A stretch of DNA of 64,000 nucleotides, from positions 66,144,471 to 66,208,470 of the forward strand of contig NC_087063.1 in the NCBI RefSeq assembly GCF_963678635.1. Reading direction: 5' to 3'. Each line of letters opens with the position of its first letter. The first letter of the stretch is position 1. The stretch is from Symsagittifera roscoffensis (Eukaryota; Xenacoelomorpha; Acoela; Convolutidae). This document shows positions 29,994-42,600 of this stretch, one piece after another. The position numbers and the translations under genes were made by a program. Below the pieces are notes generated by a model, which ran no database searches, was not told where the DNA came from, and was given only the letters and a program-made list of their open reading frames with translations.

Positions 29994-32040
29994 ATGCCCT
30001 ACTGGTAAGTCCCCTTTGCGGTGTTCATCGACCCTTGTCGCTTAATGTCGGACTGTCTGGCCGGCATAGGTGGAGTTACATCTACTACATGTAAGCTTAT
30101 ACACCACTTTGGATCTCAGTTCACGAGCAAAGGAAGTTTTGAGAGATGTCAAGCATGTTTTCAATTTTCTTGTTGTAAAAATTATTTGTGCCCCGGATAA
30201 TTGCCGAACCTTTGCAGCTAATAGTTGAAATGGATTGCCTCGATATTGCCTTCTGAAAAGGGTGGTGAGTCTTTTAACCATTGATCGTTTCTCGGTTCTG
30301 ATGCCTTCACCTCTAAATTTTTCTATCCCTCAATGATCTTGTGAAGAGTTTCAAACACTACCCTGTCCGACCAATTTTTCGGGTATTGATTTTCAATCCC
30401 TTTTTTCCGATTTTATATTCCAATGCCTAGTCAAAATTTTCCCCATGTTGAGGTACTTCTGAAAACTCTATGAACCGTCCCTTCAACGACGTTTTTTTTG
30501 TACTGCAAAGGTGCGCAACCTCTGAAATTTAGAATGGTACCGGTATCAGTGCGGTTTTGGTACTACTCACATGTGACCTTTTTTACTGAGTCCACATTGA
30601 CATTTAAATTCAAAAGGGCCAAACTACCCTCACTATCAAATTCTTCTATGGTGAACTGCAAGTTTGGATGCAACTTATTGGCAGCCTCGAGAACTAACCC
30701 AGGATCGCCCTTGACAGTTCTAACTATGTCGTCCTTATATCTTAGAAAAACTCTAACACCATTCTCAGCCCGATCTGCTTCCTGTTGTTTCTTGCAAGCA
30801 CTGCAATACCATACTGTTTCAGCGATGTCTGCGTATTCGGATTCCGATATGTTACCACACCCTACGTGGTACCAATTCAAACAAACTCCGCATTCTACTC
30901 CTTTAGTCCGATATGTCAGCTTTTTCTGACTTCCAGGGCAGACCTCCTTATTACCCTCACTTAGCATAGTCAATTTTGGTACTTCTTTCTTTAATGCACG
31001 TTCGTATTCTTTGAGCCACAAATGGGCCAGTATTACTGCAAGGAAGGCGCCCATTACTAAACCGTCTTTTTGTAGATATCACAAACCATTGCATTTAAAG
31101 CGTACCTTACTCATAGCCAAATTCAGTAGTTTTTTCATAGTCTTGCGAGAAGTTTTTGGAAGTTGACTTGCTCATATAAATTCCTATGGGCTATTTCAAC
31201 CGCTTCCTTGAGCGGGACATTAGTGTACAAACTCTTTACATCAAGGGAGATTATACTCTAATCAGGGTCCAGTTCAGTTTTCTCCAAGATGTTCCTGGCC
31301 ATTTGAGTGTTCTTTTCCATATTTGCCCCCTCAGTTTCAACAAAGTACTTTGCCAATGTTTTATTTAGGTTGTCATATGAGCTACCAGGTAAAGAAAGGA
31401 CGGGACGAAGTGGTGCACCTTGTTTATGTGTTTTTGCTTATCCATACAGCCTAGCCGGCTGTGCCGCCGTTGATCTCAACCTAGTATACAGCGCTTTGCT
31501 AATCTCGTCCTTCTTTTTCATGGCGAGTAATTCTTTGTTTATGTCTTCTTCAGTTTTCATTATCACAATGTCCGTCAGATTCTTCCTCTCACTAAATTGT
31601 TCTGCCTGTAATAAATTTTTCAGTTTCTTCTCATATGCCTCCTTTTTCATTACACAAAAACCCACGCCCTTATCAAACGGCACTGCCAGAAGACCGTTGT
31701 CCTTCAAAAACCTTCTGGCTTTTGCAACACGTTTGTCAGAGGGGGCCTGTTTCACTTTCCTAGCATATCTCTTTGCAGCTGCTTCAATCTGACATAATTT
31801 TTCTCCGTGTAATCTTTTAACTTCAATTCTGACAAAAAAACTGTCAATGACCGCAAGGATGTGAATTTTATGGAATTCGTCTCGTACCGGATGTTTTGGT
31901 CCAAAACTTAAGACTTCCCGCACCCAAAGCGACAAAACCACTTCATCTAAAACTCTAACTGACTTTTCATCCAAGTTTTTTTAATGGTCGATCCTGTCTT
32001 TCCGAAAGCTTTTCAAGCTTTTTCTTGTGTCGGCTTATCA
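29939..32040 (-). pseudogene. Penelope RT with PHD-finger-like insert and GIY-YIG endonuclease
   Basis: Right to left: KKKLEKL, then PFDKGVGFCVMKKEAYEKKL (31670-31620), APLRPVLSLPGSSYDN, SLDVKSLYTNVP (RT motif A, ~31230), MGAFLAVILAHLWLKEYE (~31050), then an insert with Cys/His spacing of a PHD finger (VCPGS, ECGVC, WYHVGC, WYCSAC; 30960-30780), then RYKDDIV (motif C, ~30735). The C-terminus is GIY-YIG: SKVVYKLTCSRCNSTYAGQTVRH then EHRKGDLPVGHHL. Frameshifts and stops (for example at ~31258 and after TVRH) mean the copy is inactive. In intact relatives the enzyme primes reverse transcription at nicked DNA. Confidence 0.85.
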
Positions 32041-32080
32041 GGTTATTGACACTACACCTTGCTTGCAGGTTCAGATAGAA

Positions 32081-32560
32081 TACTTGTTAGAGTGTAATAA
32101 GGAGATAGGAGCTGAAGTCAGAGATTATAGACCAAACAGCCAAAACTCATAAGCTACTAACACTAGAGGATTTGCATATTTGGAGGGAGAGGCCAAGAAT
32201 CAACACACGCAATGAATTCGGGAGCCGAGATTTATCACTAAAATTATAGTTTATGTATAACATGCCTAAAATTTAAAAAACTTACATGTCAGAATCAAAA
32301 ACATTCCCAAAACCAATTTTTATAACCATGAAAGAACAAAAAGCGAAAAAGAAATATCAGGAATATACAGGAAAAGGTTATAATTGATTACATAATTTAT
32401 TATGTAATTACAGTTGTTTTGTTTTGATTGGTCTAAAAGTTTTAAAGCAGTTTTAGACATGTTTTTCATTTTTCAGATCTTTGATCGTTTTGTAGAAAAA
32501 TGAAAAAAAAAAAATGATCCTCATGATGCACAAAACGTGCGAAAACGTTTGAATTAACAT
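32081..32560. repeat. Right terminal inverted repeat of the Penelope-like element
   Basis: Continuous copy of the arm that is broken on the left. It shows that 29633 and 3731 were once adjacent. It ends with the hammerhead-like segment (CTCATGA at 32520, GAAA at 32541). Confidence 0.8.
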
Positions 32561-32794
32561 GTTGTAAGTCAAGCAGTTTTTTTATAGTAAAAAAACCTAT
32601 TTAGAGAATATTATAATTTGATAACAATACGTGCTACTCGACCAGAATGCCATAGAATTTTTTTTAAAAAAACGATCGAGTGATTTGTTAAAATGGAAAA
32701 ATAACGTGATTCGTTTTTCGAACCGAAAAAGGAATGGTTATTTCGAGGTTACGAAGTCATTTTAAAAACTGCGATTTCAGCGTGCTGCGATTAA

Positions 32795-35700
32795 ATCATT
32801 TAAACAGAAATTGAAAGAAGACTAATAACAATCAAAAACTTGAAATTCCCCGACTGTAAGTCAAATAGAAACACACTTCTGATATACTTCGGATTGGTAC
32901 CCAAAAACAATCGATTTTGAAAAAGAAGCCTTCCAATTCATAAAATTTGTACGAATACAATCGTTACTGGGCGTATTCAACCGATAGGTAAGCTTAGAAG
33001 TAGAGACAGCAACCCTTCCTGTTGGTGAAGGAGCTTCTCCCCGTCTGGTGGTGAAGAAGGTCTCTGGCTTCAAAGTGAACCTCATATTTAAACAGAAGGT
33101 CAATCCAGCAATGCAAGGAGCAACAGGAAGGTCAAAAGGACAACAACAATCGACTGCTGGATAACGTTTAGCAATTTGGTATCTTTTTTGGTACAGAAAG
33201 TACGATAACGAGCTGTAGGGGCACGACAGTCACTGAAATATAGTGAACCATCACTGAATTGCGAATTTACAAGTTAAGCACCTCAACTCGGATATTGAAC
33301 AGACCCGGAGCGGTATCGTATTATTTGAACTAATACTCATACTACCTCTATTAAAACAAATATTCCGTTTGTGAAACAAATAGACCACCAGCAGACCAAA
33401 TTTTAAGGTCGAAGGTTTGACATCTTTACCCCCCCACAAGCGCAATTTTTGAGACATTTATAAGCACTAAATTAAAGATATTTTTACTGTAATTAGACTG
33501 ATATAACTATAGGATGAATTATTTTTGATTTCTGAAGAACCGGAACGCTGCAAGGTAAGAAAAGTTTTCAAAATGTTTGAAATAAGACGATAATAATTGT
33601 TATTCGGGTAACATACACGAGTGAATCGACAGGCTTTAGAACTAGTATACCAATATCCTTCCCAGTTCTAGTGAAAAAGGATCTAATCTAGTTGGTTTAT
33701 TGGATTCAAATGTGAACGAAGTGCCTAAACTGAACGGTTTTTCTGCAGCTGCAAATATCAGGATCCCAATATCGCCAGTCAGGAAGGATCCCAATCAGGA
33801 AGAGTCCCTATTTGCCCATACGGATGAGTCCTTACTTGCTGACCTGGAAGGATCCCGATTCTATGAGCCTACTCAGACGGGTCACATTTTGCCAATTCGG
33901 AAGTGTGCTTATATGCTAATCAGGAAGGGTCTTTAATCGCCGAATCGGAATGGTACTTAGTCCTCAAACTAGAGTGATCCTTGATCGCCAAGTCGGAAGA
34001 GTCCTTATACGCCAATACGAAAGGGTCATAAAAGAGACCTTTTACTCTCCGTGAACGTAATAAAGAACCAAGAGGATCAGAAGAACAAACCTTCATCGTA
34101 TGTAAAACGGAAGATCTGCCATGAAAACTCAAAAGCAAGACATCTAATGAAACTTAATTGAATTTGTAAGGATATTTGGACGCATAGGCGAACCGAGGAC
34201 AAAACAAACTGGTGACTGCCATTTTGACATGTCATTAAATTATTTAAACAGAAATCGAAAGAAGACTAATAATAATCAAAAACTTGAAATTCCCCGACTG
34301 TAAGTCAAATAGAAACACACTTCTGATATACTTCGGATTGGTACCCAAAAACAATCGATTTTGAAAAAAAAAAGCCTTCCAATTCATAAAATTTGTACAA
34401 ATACAATCGTTACCGGGCGTATTCAACCGATAGGTAAGGATAGAAGTAGAGACAGCAACCCTTCCTGTTGGTGAAGGAGCTTCTCCCCTTCTGGTGGTGA
34501 AGAAGGTCTCTGGCTTCAATGTGAACCTCATATTTAAGCAGAAGGTCAATCCAGCAAGGCAAGGAGCAGCAGGAAGTTCAACAGGACAACAACAATCGAC
34601 TGCTAAATAACGTTTAGCAATTTTGTATCTTTTTAGGTACAGAAAGTACGATAACGAGCTGTAGGGGCACGACAGTGACTGGAATATAGTGAACCATCAC
34701 TGAATTGCGAATTTACAAGTTAAGCACCTCAATTTGGATATTGAACGGACCCGGAGCGGTATCGTATTATTTGAACTAATACTCATACTACCTCTATTAA
34801 AACAAATATTCCGTTTGTGAAACAAATAGACCACCAACAGACCAAATTTTAAGGTTGAATCTTTGACATTTTGACCCCCCTACAAGCCCGATTTTTGAGA
34901 GATTTATAATCACTAAATTAAAGATTTTTTTACTGTTATTAGACTGATATAACTATAGGATCATTTATTTTTGAATTCTGAAGAAGCGGAACGCTGCAAG
35001 GAAAGAAAAGTTTTCAAAATTTTTGAGTTAGTACGACAATAATTATTATTCGGGTAACATACACGAGTGTATCGACAGGCTTTAGAACTAGTATACCAGT
35101 ATCCTTTCTAGTCCTAGTGAAACAGGACCTAATGTGGTTGGTTTATTGGATTCAAATGTGAATGAAGTGCCCAAACTGAACGGTTTTTCTGCAACTGCAA
35201 ATATCAGAATCCCAATATCGCCAGTCAGGAAGGGTCCCAATCAGGAAGGGTCCCTATTTGCCCATACGGATGAGTCCTTACTTGCCGATCTGGTAGGGTC
35301 CCGATTATATGAGCGTACTCAGATGGGTCACATTTTGCCAATTCGGAAGTGTGCTTTTATGCCAATCAGGAAGGGTCTTTAATCGCCGAACCTGAATGAT
35401 ACTTATTCCTCAAACTAGAGTAATCCTTGATCACCAAGTCGGAGAGTCCTTATACGCCGATCCGGAAGGGTCATAAAAGAGACCCTTTACTCTCCGTGAA
35501 CGTAATAAAGAACTGCGAAGGTCAGAAGAACAAACCTTCATCTTACGTAAAACGAAAAATCTGCCATGAAAACTCAAAAACAAGACATCTAACGAAACCT
35601 AATTGAATCTGTAAGGATATTTGGACGCATAGGCGAACCGAGGACGAAAAGAAACTGGTGACTGCCATTGTGACTTGTCATTAAATAATTTAAACAGAAA

Positions 35701-35900
35701 CCGAAAGAAGACTAATAATAATCAAAAACTTGAAATTGCCCGACTGTAAGTCAAATAGAAATACCGCAAAGAAAAAGTAAGTGAATCGACAGGTTTTAGA
35801 ACCGGTCTACCGGTAACCTTCCTGATTCTAATGAAGTTGGACCTAACTTGTTTGACTTAGTGGATTCAAATTTGAATAAAAATGCCAAAATTGAAATGTT
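32795..35900. repeat. ~1.44-kb tandem repeat, two full copies and one deleted copy
   Basis: Copies begin at about 32797, 34231 and 35682 with 'tttaaacagaaa-cgaaagaagactaataa'. Copies 1 and 2 are near-parallel throughout. Copy 3 jumps after ~80 bp to the segment that starts 'gtgaatcgacagg-tttagaac' and so lacks roughly 0.8 kb. The unit holds 'ggaagggtcc' motifs at its end. Matching short ORFs in copies 1 and 2 are explained by duplication, with no recognisable domain. Confidence 0.8.
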
Positions 35901-36359
35901 TTTTCAACTTTTTTCTGCCGAAATATTTTCATTAGGTTTTTTGCGCTGAAAGAGAAGAGTGTCGTCTTCTTAGCTCGGATCAAAAATTTTTAAACCAAAA
36001 GGACAAAATTTGCAGATCTGATCAAAACAAAAAGTTTTTCAAATTTTCTAGCAGAAAAAGGCAGGTTTTGAACGAAGACGCTTCTCGGTTCATAGATTTT
36101 TTTTTGCAATACTTTCATAGCCCAACGAAAGGGTAGCAACGGTTAACTAAGGCATTGTAACGTTGTTTTGAACAAGTAGGTAGGATCAGAGACCTTAGAA
36201 ATTGGCAAGTAGGACAAAAAGTAAGCTTGCTAAAAGACCCCTCCCAGTTAGGTAGGGTTGCAAAATAAAGAGCTTAGCTTGGATCGCGAAAGTTCAAATT
36301 GAAAACAGACCCTCCCTAATTATTTAGTTTTACACATTAAGAATTCTAGGACCGTACCC

Positions 36360-36940
36360 GGGTGGGGTCCCAATTTTTCGAAGGCAACCGAGGAAAGGTA
36401 ACAAATCGGAAGGATCCCAATTTCACAAAACTGGAAGTGTCCCAATTTCACCAAAGTGGAAGGGTCCCAATCCAGAGGTCTCTTATTTCAACAATCCGAA
36501 AGGATCCATATTTTACCAATCCGCTGGAAGGGTCCCGATTGTAGTGGTCCTTATTTCACCACTACGGAAGGGTCCTGAATTTCCCAATCCGGACGGTCCC
36601 AATCCGGTTAAATACTTATTTTGCCAAACAGAAAGTTTCCCTATTAGCCGAATCAGAAGGGTCCAAATTTTACAAACGGTAGCCGGAGAAGTCCTTTTTT
36701 TACCAATCCGGCGGGATTCCAATCAAGAAGGATCCTTGTTTTGCCAATCCAAAAGTGTCGGTATTCGCTCAATCGGAAGGTTCCAAATCCTACAAACGTA
36801 CCGGGAGGAGTCCTTTTTTCAAAAACCGGAAGGGTCCCAATCCATAAAGGTCCTTGTTTTGCCAATCCGGAAGGGTTCAAATTTTACAAAGGTATAATGA
36901 CAGGTCCCAATATCACCAATCAGGAAGATACTCCCGGTGC
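36360..36940. repeat. Degenerate minisatellite with core CAATCCGGAAGGGTCC
   Basis: About fifteen imperfect copies of roughly 30-35 bp share 'aatccggaagggtccc' plus variable 'tatttcaccaat' spacers. The same core is in the 1.44-kb units (33770-34030 and 35215-35480). No gene is visible. Confidence 0.7.
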
Positions 36941-37449
36941 GTGCAATATACTTTCACTTGAGAAAAAATTACTGCTTTCAAGCTTTGTCTGTTTAGTGCA
37001 GAACTAAACGGGGAAATTTTTTTAAATAAAAACAATTTCGTATATCAATTTGCGGCAGACTGGTCACAACACACGTTTGTTTTTTTCTCTTTTCAATTTG
37101 AATAAGTTTTTCAGCAACTGGATAGTGAGCTTACTAGCCTTTAAATTTATTTGACTGCATCAAATTTGTATTAGCTTTTTATTCGAAAATCCATTCAACA
37201 CTACTGTGCATAAAATGAGAATACGGAAAATAAAGTTTCAGGGGGAATGGTCGAAACCAGCGGTCAAAAGGTTTCTGAGGGCAAAGTGAAACCTACAAAC
37301 CTGGAAGTAGAGATACACCGGTGTCTTTTTCATAACGAGAATCGGGAAGAATTTGAAACCGATTGGAACGGTACGAGGCGACTAGCGAGTGAATCTACTT
37401 CAGTAGAACAATGACATGACTATGCGGTCTGGACTCTTGATTCTTGAGA

Positions 37450-40400
37450 AATGTCGGAAATGCCCTACGTTTCGATTGAAAATTCAGCGGTTGAGGGTTC
37501 ACCCATCGACTTAACGGTGATGCTGGGAAAACCAGGAAAAGTAGTCACACTTCCTTCCTTCTCGGGAAGATTGAAAAATATTCAATTAAATTTCCTCCCA
37601 TTTACGATGGAAGCAGGAGCTGGCGAAGAGATCGAAACTGAAGAGGAAGCCGACAACATCGAACAGGAAACTTTTAGATCATAGGTGACCTTCAACAGTT
37701 CGACCCACGAAGAGAAGCTGCCCGTCAAAACAGAGAGTGGTTCCTCAAACCAGCTTGGTACAGTCAAAACGATTGGTACAGCTTCGAGTTGAAAGCAGAA
37801 TTCAAGTGATTTCTCGGCAACAGCCAATTGTGGTAACCATGATGGTCTGACTCTGACCAAAGCCACCAGACTAGGAGTGACACTGAGAGAGTTAGAGTTT
37901 GAATACGGTGGACCTTCAAGACAGAGGGAAACAGCATGATTTTGACTAGCAAAAAAAGCTTGCCACGAACAAAGTGACACCACCACTAGTGACATCATTA
38001 AACAAGGATGAAATATCAGTCGAAACAGCCCTGACCAGAATCATAAACAGGAGTGCTGAGCGAAAACAACTAGTTATGAACAGAATGATTGAACTGGAGA
38101 GAGCTGTTTGCATTGAACGACAAGATTCGCTAGAAGAGATACTGCGCAACAATCAAGATACTAGCCAAATTGAAAAGCGCTGGAAGGAAAAAACTGATTT
38201 CTACCTGACCAAGAACTTGTCGCGAATGACACGCGAAGTCAATCAGAGGGAGCAACGGCTGAGAGACGAATGTAGTAACTTCTGAGTCAACAAGAGCATG
38301 CTCTTGGGGCTCTCGACAATATGCTATTTGATACGATGGAAGACGCACCCAAGCTATTTTGGACAGACTAGATGGTCTCTTAGACGCTGGTAGTGGAGCA
38401 ACAAACAGAGGTACCCACTCGTGAGATACGGTTACAAAACCAAGAGTGAAGTTCAATGAGCCTTCAAGAAGAAGAAGAACAGGTGGGCCACTAGAGGCAG
38501 GATTAGTTCAGCAAAAAATCACACTGGGAGTCACATGCCAAGGAATCCACCAACTGAAAACAGAGGAGACTCAATTGAAAGCACGTCAGCTTTGAATAAA
38601 GGACCCACAGGAAACACAGGATGGAATCACTCGAACCCGTTAAGGGCTCAAACAAGCATTTCTGGCAGAAAGAAGGTTTCAGAGCTTCAAATGACTGATA
38701 CTCAGGATCACACGGGGTACACTCGAGATAATTCGACAATAGCGACAGCGTTCAGCCCTCTGAGCCGATCCCTAGACACGTCCCTGACGAGAGTATCTAG
38801 GACCACTGAGCGCAATGAGAAGTCTAAAAGACTGATCAAAAAACCAAGATGTTATAAAGACGAGTCAGAAGGTTGCATAGACACCTAGATAGAGGTTATA
38901 AGGTTGCATTTCGAGGAGGATGATTTGTTAGAAAGACAAGATCGGGACGCACTCACTGTTGACCTGGAAGGGACGACCTTGAATTGCGTGATGGCATAGA
39001 AGCAATATTAACGGCATACTGCGAGAACGTCTTCGAGAGACTGTTGACTAATTTTGGCACAAAAGTGAAGGGCAAAAGGCTATGATACACTTTGAGAAAC
39101 AAAAGCAATGCAGAAAAGAAACCATAGACAGTTTCTGAATGACTTGGAGCTTCTGAGAAGACGTAGCGAACTGGACGAATCAAACAGTAGGTTGAATCTA
39201 GTAGTGGCCTCAAATTTATTTGATGATGTGAAAAGTGAAAGCTTAGAACAATGCTGGCAAATCAATACACCCCTATCTCAACCAAAGTTCCCTTTCCAAA
39301 GGACTTGAGACTCAAATCCAAAGAGTACTTAACGTTGAAGGCACCGATGAGATCAAGCTATTAGATTAACAATAAAGACAATTTTAACAATGGATCTGTA
39401 AATCAAGGCAACAGCTGGTACAAACATAAAGACAATATGGGAAAGAGATGCTCTTCGGTAAATTGCAGTTCCACCGATCACGATGTATCGGTGCGTCGAA
39501 CGTATTGGACATCGGCATGTTCAATGTTCAATGTATGGCAGGTAGGCCATCGGTTTTTGCCTGGAAGACGAAGATGCTTTGCACAACGAGCAAGAGGAAT
39601 TTATAAGGAGATTAACCTAAAAGTTTGGCCCAAGGTGCTTCTTTTGTAGCTTGAAGCATCATTTCACATCCTGTTGTTCACAAATTTGGGATGCAGTGGC
39701 GGATATCAAGCACCAAGGCATGAAGAGACTTTGTCAGGTGTTAAAGCTTGCAAGTCACATCTGATGAAAGAAGCGGAAGCAAGGAGGAAAGGGAAGCCTC
39801 ACGAACTGGCCACGAAGAAGATGCAAGCTGTGGTGGAGAAAACAACCGAAGTCGAATCGAAGACCGCTACACAGGATTTTAGAATCGATTACGAGTAAGA
39901 GAAGCCTTGAACACGGTTCAACAAAAGTTGGCAACTAAAGAAATTGAATAGACAATCAAGCTCAAAATGGAAAATGAGAGGGTACAGGACCAACTTAATG
40001 AATTGAAAGCATCAAATTTAGAAGAAACTAAGGCATGAAGAGCAGGAAACTGAATGTGATTTTTGGTCAGACGTTTGAAATGGTCCCTGAGGACAGCAAC
40101 ATATGGTCAATAATCTTGGTGGCGTGACATCAGGTAATCATAAACCTGAGGAAACCATTGGATTTACTATAATGCATCTGGACAATTATGTAGACTATCT
40201 GAGACAAGCAGAACCGCGGACCGAATGGAGGGCTGTGCGATCCTGGATGCTGACAGGTTGCCCCCGGACCAAGAAAGGTAATGGTTTTCACGTGGAAGTC
40301 TGCAAACCATAAGAATCACAGCTGAACGAAGATGGCATAAGCATCTATACTAAGACTTATTTGACGACAGACAACAACCAGATTAGCAAATATACCTGTG

Positions 40401-40620
40401 TCGAGACAATTTCAGTGTCCGGAGAATTGGCCACAACGCCATGTTGGAACAAGATCCGGTACACATTGATTACAAAGCGGCTATGGCTGCACATCTGCTG
40501 AACATAGACGGAAAGAAGGTAGGGGTCACTGGACTATTGGATACAGGAGCGGTGGTCAGTGTGATGCCGATCAAGACATGGGAGAGAATCGGTTTCACCA
40601 GGGAAGATCTAATATGATAC
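37450..40620 (+). pseudogene. Decayed gag-protease region of a gypsy element related to the giant one
   Basis: Fragments in several frames, in order, match the giant element's Gag-Pol: KDESEGCIDT (38855; cf. KDDSDGCIDT), FLNDLELLRRRSELDESN (39130; cf. FLDDLESLRRRSDPEEST), MGKRCSSVNCSSTDHD (39437, zinc knuckle 1), RCFFCSLKHHF (39628, knuckle 2), ATKEIE (39935), TIMHLDNYVDYL (40170) and GLLDTGAVVSVMPIKTWERIGF (split: protease LLDTGA at ~40535). Stops and frameshifts are frequent. It ends soon after the protease; no RT, integrase or second ORF is visible. This is an old, 3'-truncated relative in the opposite orientation. Confidence 0.85.
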
Positions 40621-41940
40621 ACTCACACACAGCCGTTTTGTATGACGAAAAAACTCCGGCAGAAAGCACTGAATTTTGACTGCTAGGGTTAGGCACCAGG
40701 CAAACTTGCTGACTACTGCTCAATGGGCTCAAATTTCCCATCTTGAAAGTCGCGACGACTGCCTGCCTGGGCTTTAATTTTACCTTTCCATATTAAAAAA
40801 TCGGTATTTTGCTTTATCCATAATATCCTATTTATCGGTCGCTTAACATAGTCTCTGTATGTTTTTAGTTATCCGTTTTTGGTTATTAAGTTATCTTTGG
40901 CGCCCATATATACTAATTTCAAGGAGGGAGCGCGCGCCAAAGAAAGCAATCTCTGGTAAAAGTTTCCAAGAAAAGGTTCCTACAGTTGCCTTTTTTGGCC
41001 TATTTTATCCAAATTTTTGCCAGCGGCGCAAAACTTTTAGCCAAAACAAGATCTTTTGAGTGCTTTAGGAGACGTCAAAAAGTCAGTTTGGTTGCCTTAA
41101 AAAAGAATTTTTTTGGAGAAACCGCCCCCCTCCCCCTTCGAGAAAGCTACGCCCCTGGTCGGAACATAAGTTCCCGACCTCGTACTGGGTAATCGTATAT
41201 TATATTCAATTGAATGGCCAGGTTATTAACTTTTGATTTAAAACTGATAAACTGATCCATAAGAGTGTTTAATGAGAATTTGGGAACGCCCTGGACGTCA
41301 TGAAATAACAAGCCGGACGCTTGTATGCCGTAAACAGTCGAATCTTTCTTAATCCTTTATTGGTGCAGGTATTTCAAGCCAGCTATTAAACTCCTTTTTA
41401 GAATCGCACTTGAATGCGAGAAATTTTTATAATTATAGCAATCTTTAGTTAGTATTGTTACGGCTACGGTTTAAATCGATAAAACCAAAAAACTAAAGCT
41501 CAAAATGGCTCTTAAAATTTATACGCTTCAAAAATGCATCAAGTAAGCCAGTAAGAAAAAACTATTTTACTGAAGCTAACTTTGCTTAACTGTATAGCCT
41601 TGTTAAACAGCTTTAAGCTTATATAATCTGGTCGCACGTTTCTGTCTACGGATTTACAACAGTCTGAAAAAAAAGCCGAGCCCAATAAATGAAAGAGCGC
41701 CGACGAATTTCTGTTCTCCGATAGATTATTTAAAGTTGGTGCCATTAAATGACAGCAGGCCACGTGCAACAACAGTCCTCGGCTATGGTCCTCGGAGGAA
41801 TGAGAGCCAGAGATGCGACAAGTGAGTTCGACTTCTTCAGGAAGTCTCATCTTAGTATCTCGCGGTTGCCGACCATCAGTGGAACCGAGAACCATCTCGA
41901 CCGGAGTCATTCTTACTGGCGTGTACAACAACAGGTGTGG
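40621..41940. other. Intergenic stretch, no supported gene
   Basis: AT-rich sequence downstream of the decayed gypsy copy. A minus-strand reading at 41931-41800 (TPVRMTPVEMVLGS) faintly recalls the end of a retroviral-type integrase, but it is too short to call. Nothing else is recognised. Confidence 0.4.
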
Positions 41941-41944
41941 GAAT

Positions 41945-41958
41945 TAATACCTAATAAT

Positions 41959-42012
<54 letters not shown>

Positions 42013-42115
42013 CATAATAATAATCATAATAATAATGATAATAATAATCATAATAATAATAATAATCATAATAATCATAATAATAATAATAATCATAATA
42101 ATAATCATAATAATC

Positions 42116-42156
<41 letters not shown>

Positions 42157-42246
42157 CATAATAATAATAATAATAATAATAATAATCATAATAATAATAA
42201 TCATAATAATAATAATAATAATCATAATAATCATAATCATAATAAA
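41945..42246. repeat. AAT/CAT trinucleotide microsatellite
   Basis: About 100 triplets of AAT with interspersed CAT. The long Asn/His, Ile/Met and Tyr/Asp ORFs on both strands arise only from the repeat. Confidence 0.97.
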
Positions 42247-42399
42247 AATATTTCAACTTCATTTTCATTTCTCGACTTCCACTGATATTGAACTAAAACG
42301 GAATTTCTCCGTTTTTCAATCAATTTTTCTAAAACTCTGTAATCCAATCATTACTTGGGTTGCTATAGTTTCATCATGTTTTACATTAACTTAAAATTT

Positions 42400-42600
42400 A
42401 GATTAAGACTAAGATCATTTGTCCACTGCGAAAAAACTAACATTAATTGCCTAACCTTAACATTAATTGCAAAAACAAGCTCACAGATCAAGTTGGGCCT
42501 CGAACCACCGACCTTTCGACAGTTATCTTTCATCTGTAATCGGTGGCTCTCACGAATTGCATCTTTCGAATTATACCTGAATCCAGTCTCCACTGGCTTT
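42400..42600 (-). repeat. tRNA-derived SINE-like fragment
   Basis: On the minus strand 'GAAAGGTCGGTGGTTCGAGGCCCAAC' contains a B-box-like GGTTCGAGGCC. The flank 'agattaagactaagatcattt' recurs at 43272. It is related to the repeats at 43265-43535 and 54610-54800. Confidence 0.5.

Larger units (their letters stand above)
29633..32560 (-). mobile_element. Penelope-like element (main part)
   Basis: A decayed reverse-transcriptase plus GIY-YIG endonuclease coding region (32040-29939, right to left) is bounded by inverted arms: 29633-29993 and 32081-32411. The arms continue outward as 3731-3594 and 32413-32560. Shared arm sequence includes 'tttggagggagaggcc', 'gatcaacacacgc' and 'cataagctac'. With the LINE and gypsy removed, the element is about 3.07 kb with terminal inverted repeats of nearly 0.5 kb. 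Inverted terminal repeats are known for this class. Confidence 0.85.

Noticed and set aside
32861-34549. Paired minus-strand ORFs beginning MTFCLNMRFTLKPETFF
   Set aside because: Present in both 1.44-kb units because of duplication; reading frames diverge at indels.
41800-41931. Possible integrase remnant (TPVRMTPVEMVLGS)
   Set aside because: Too short and not followed by other integrase blocks.
41749-42394. Asn/His, Ile and Tyr/Asp-rich ORFs
   Set aside because: Produced by the AAT/CAT microsatellite.
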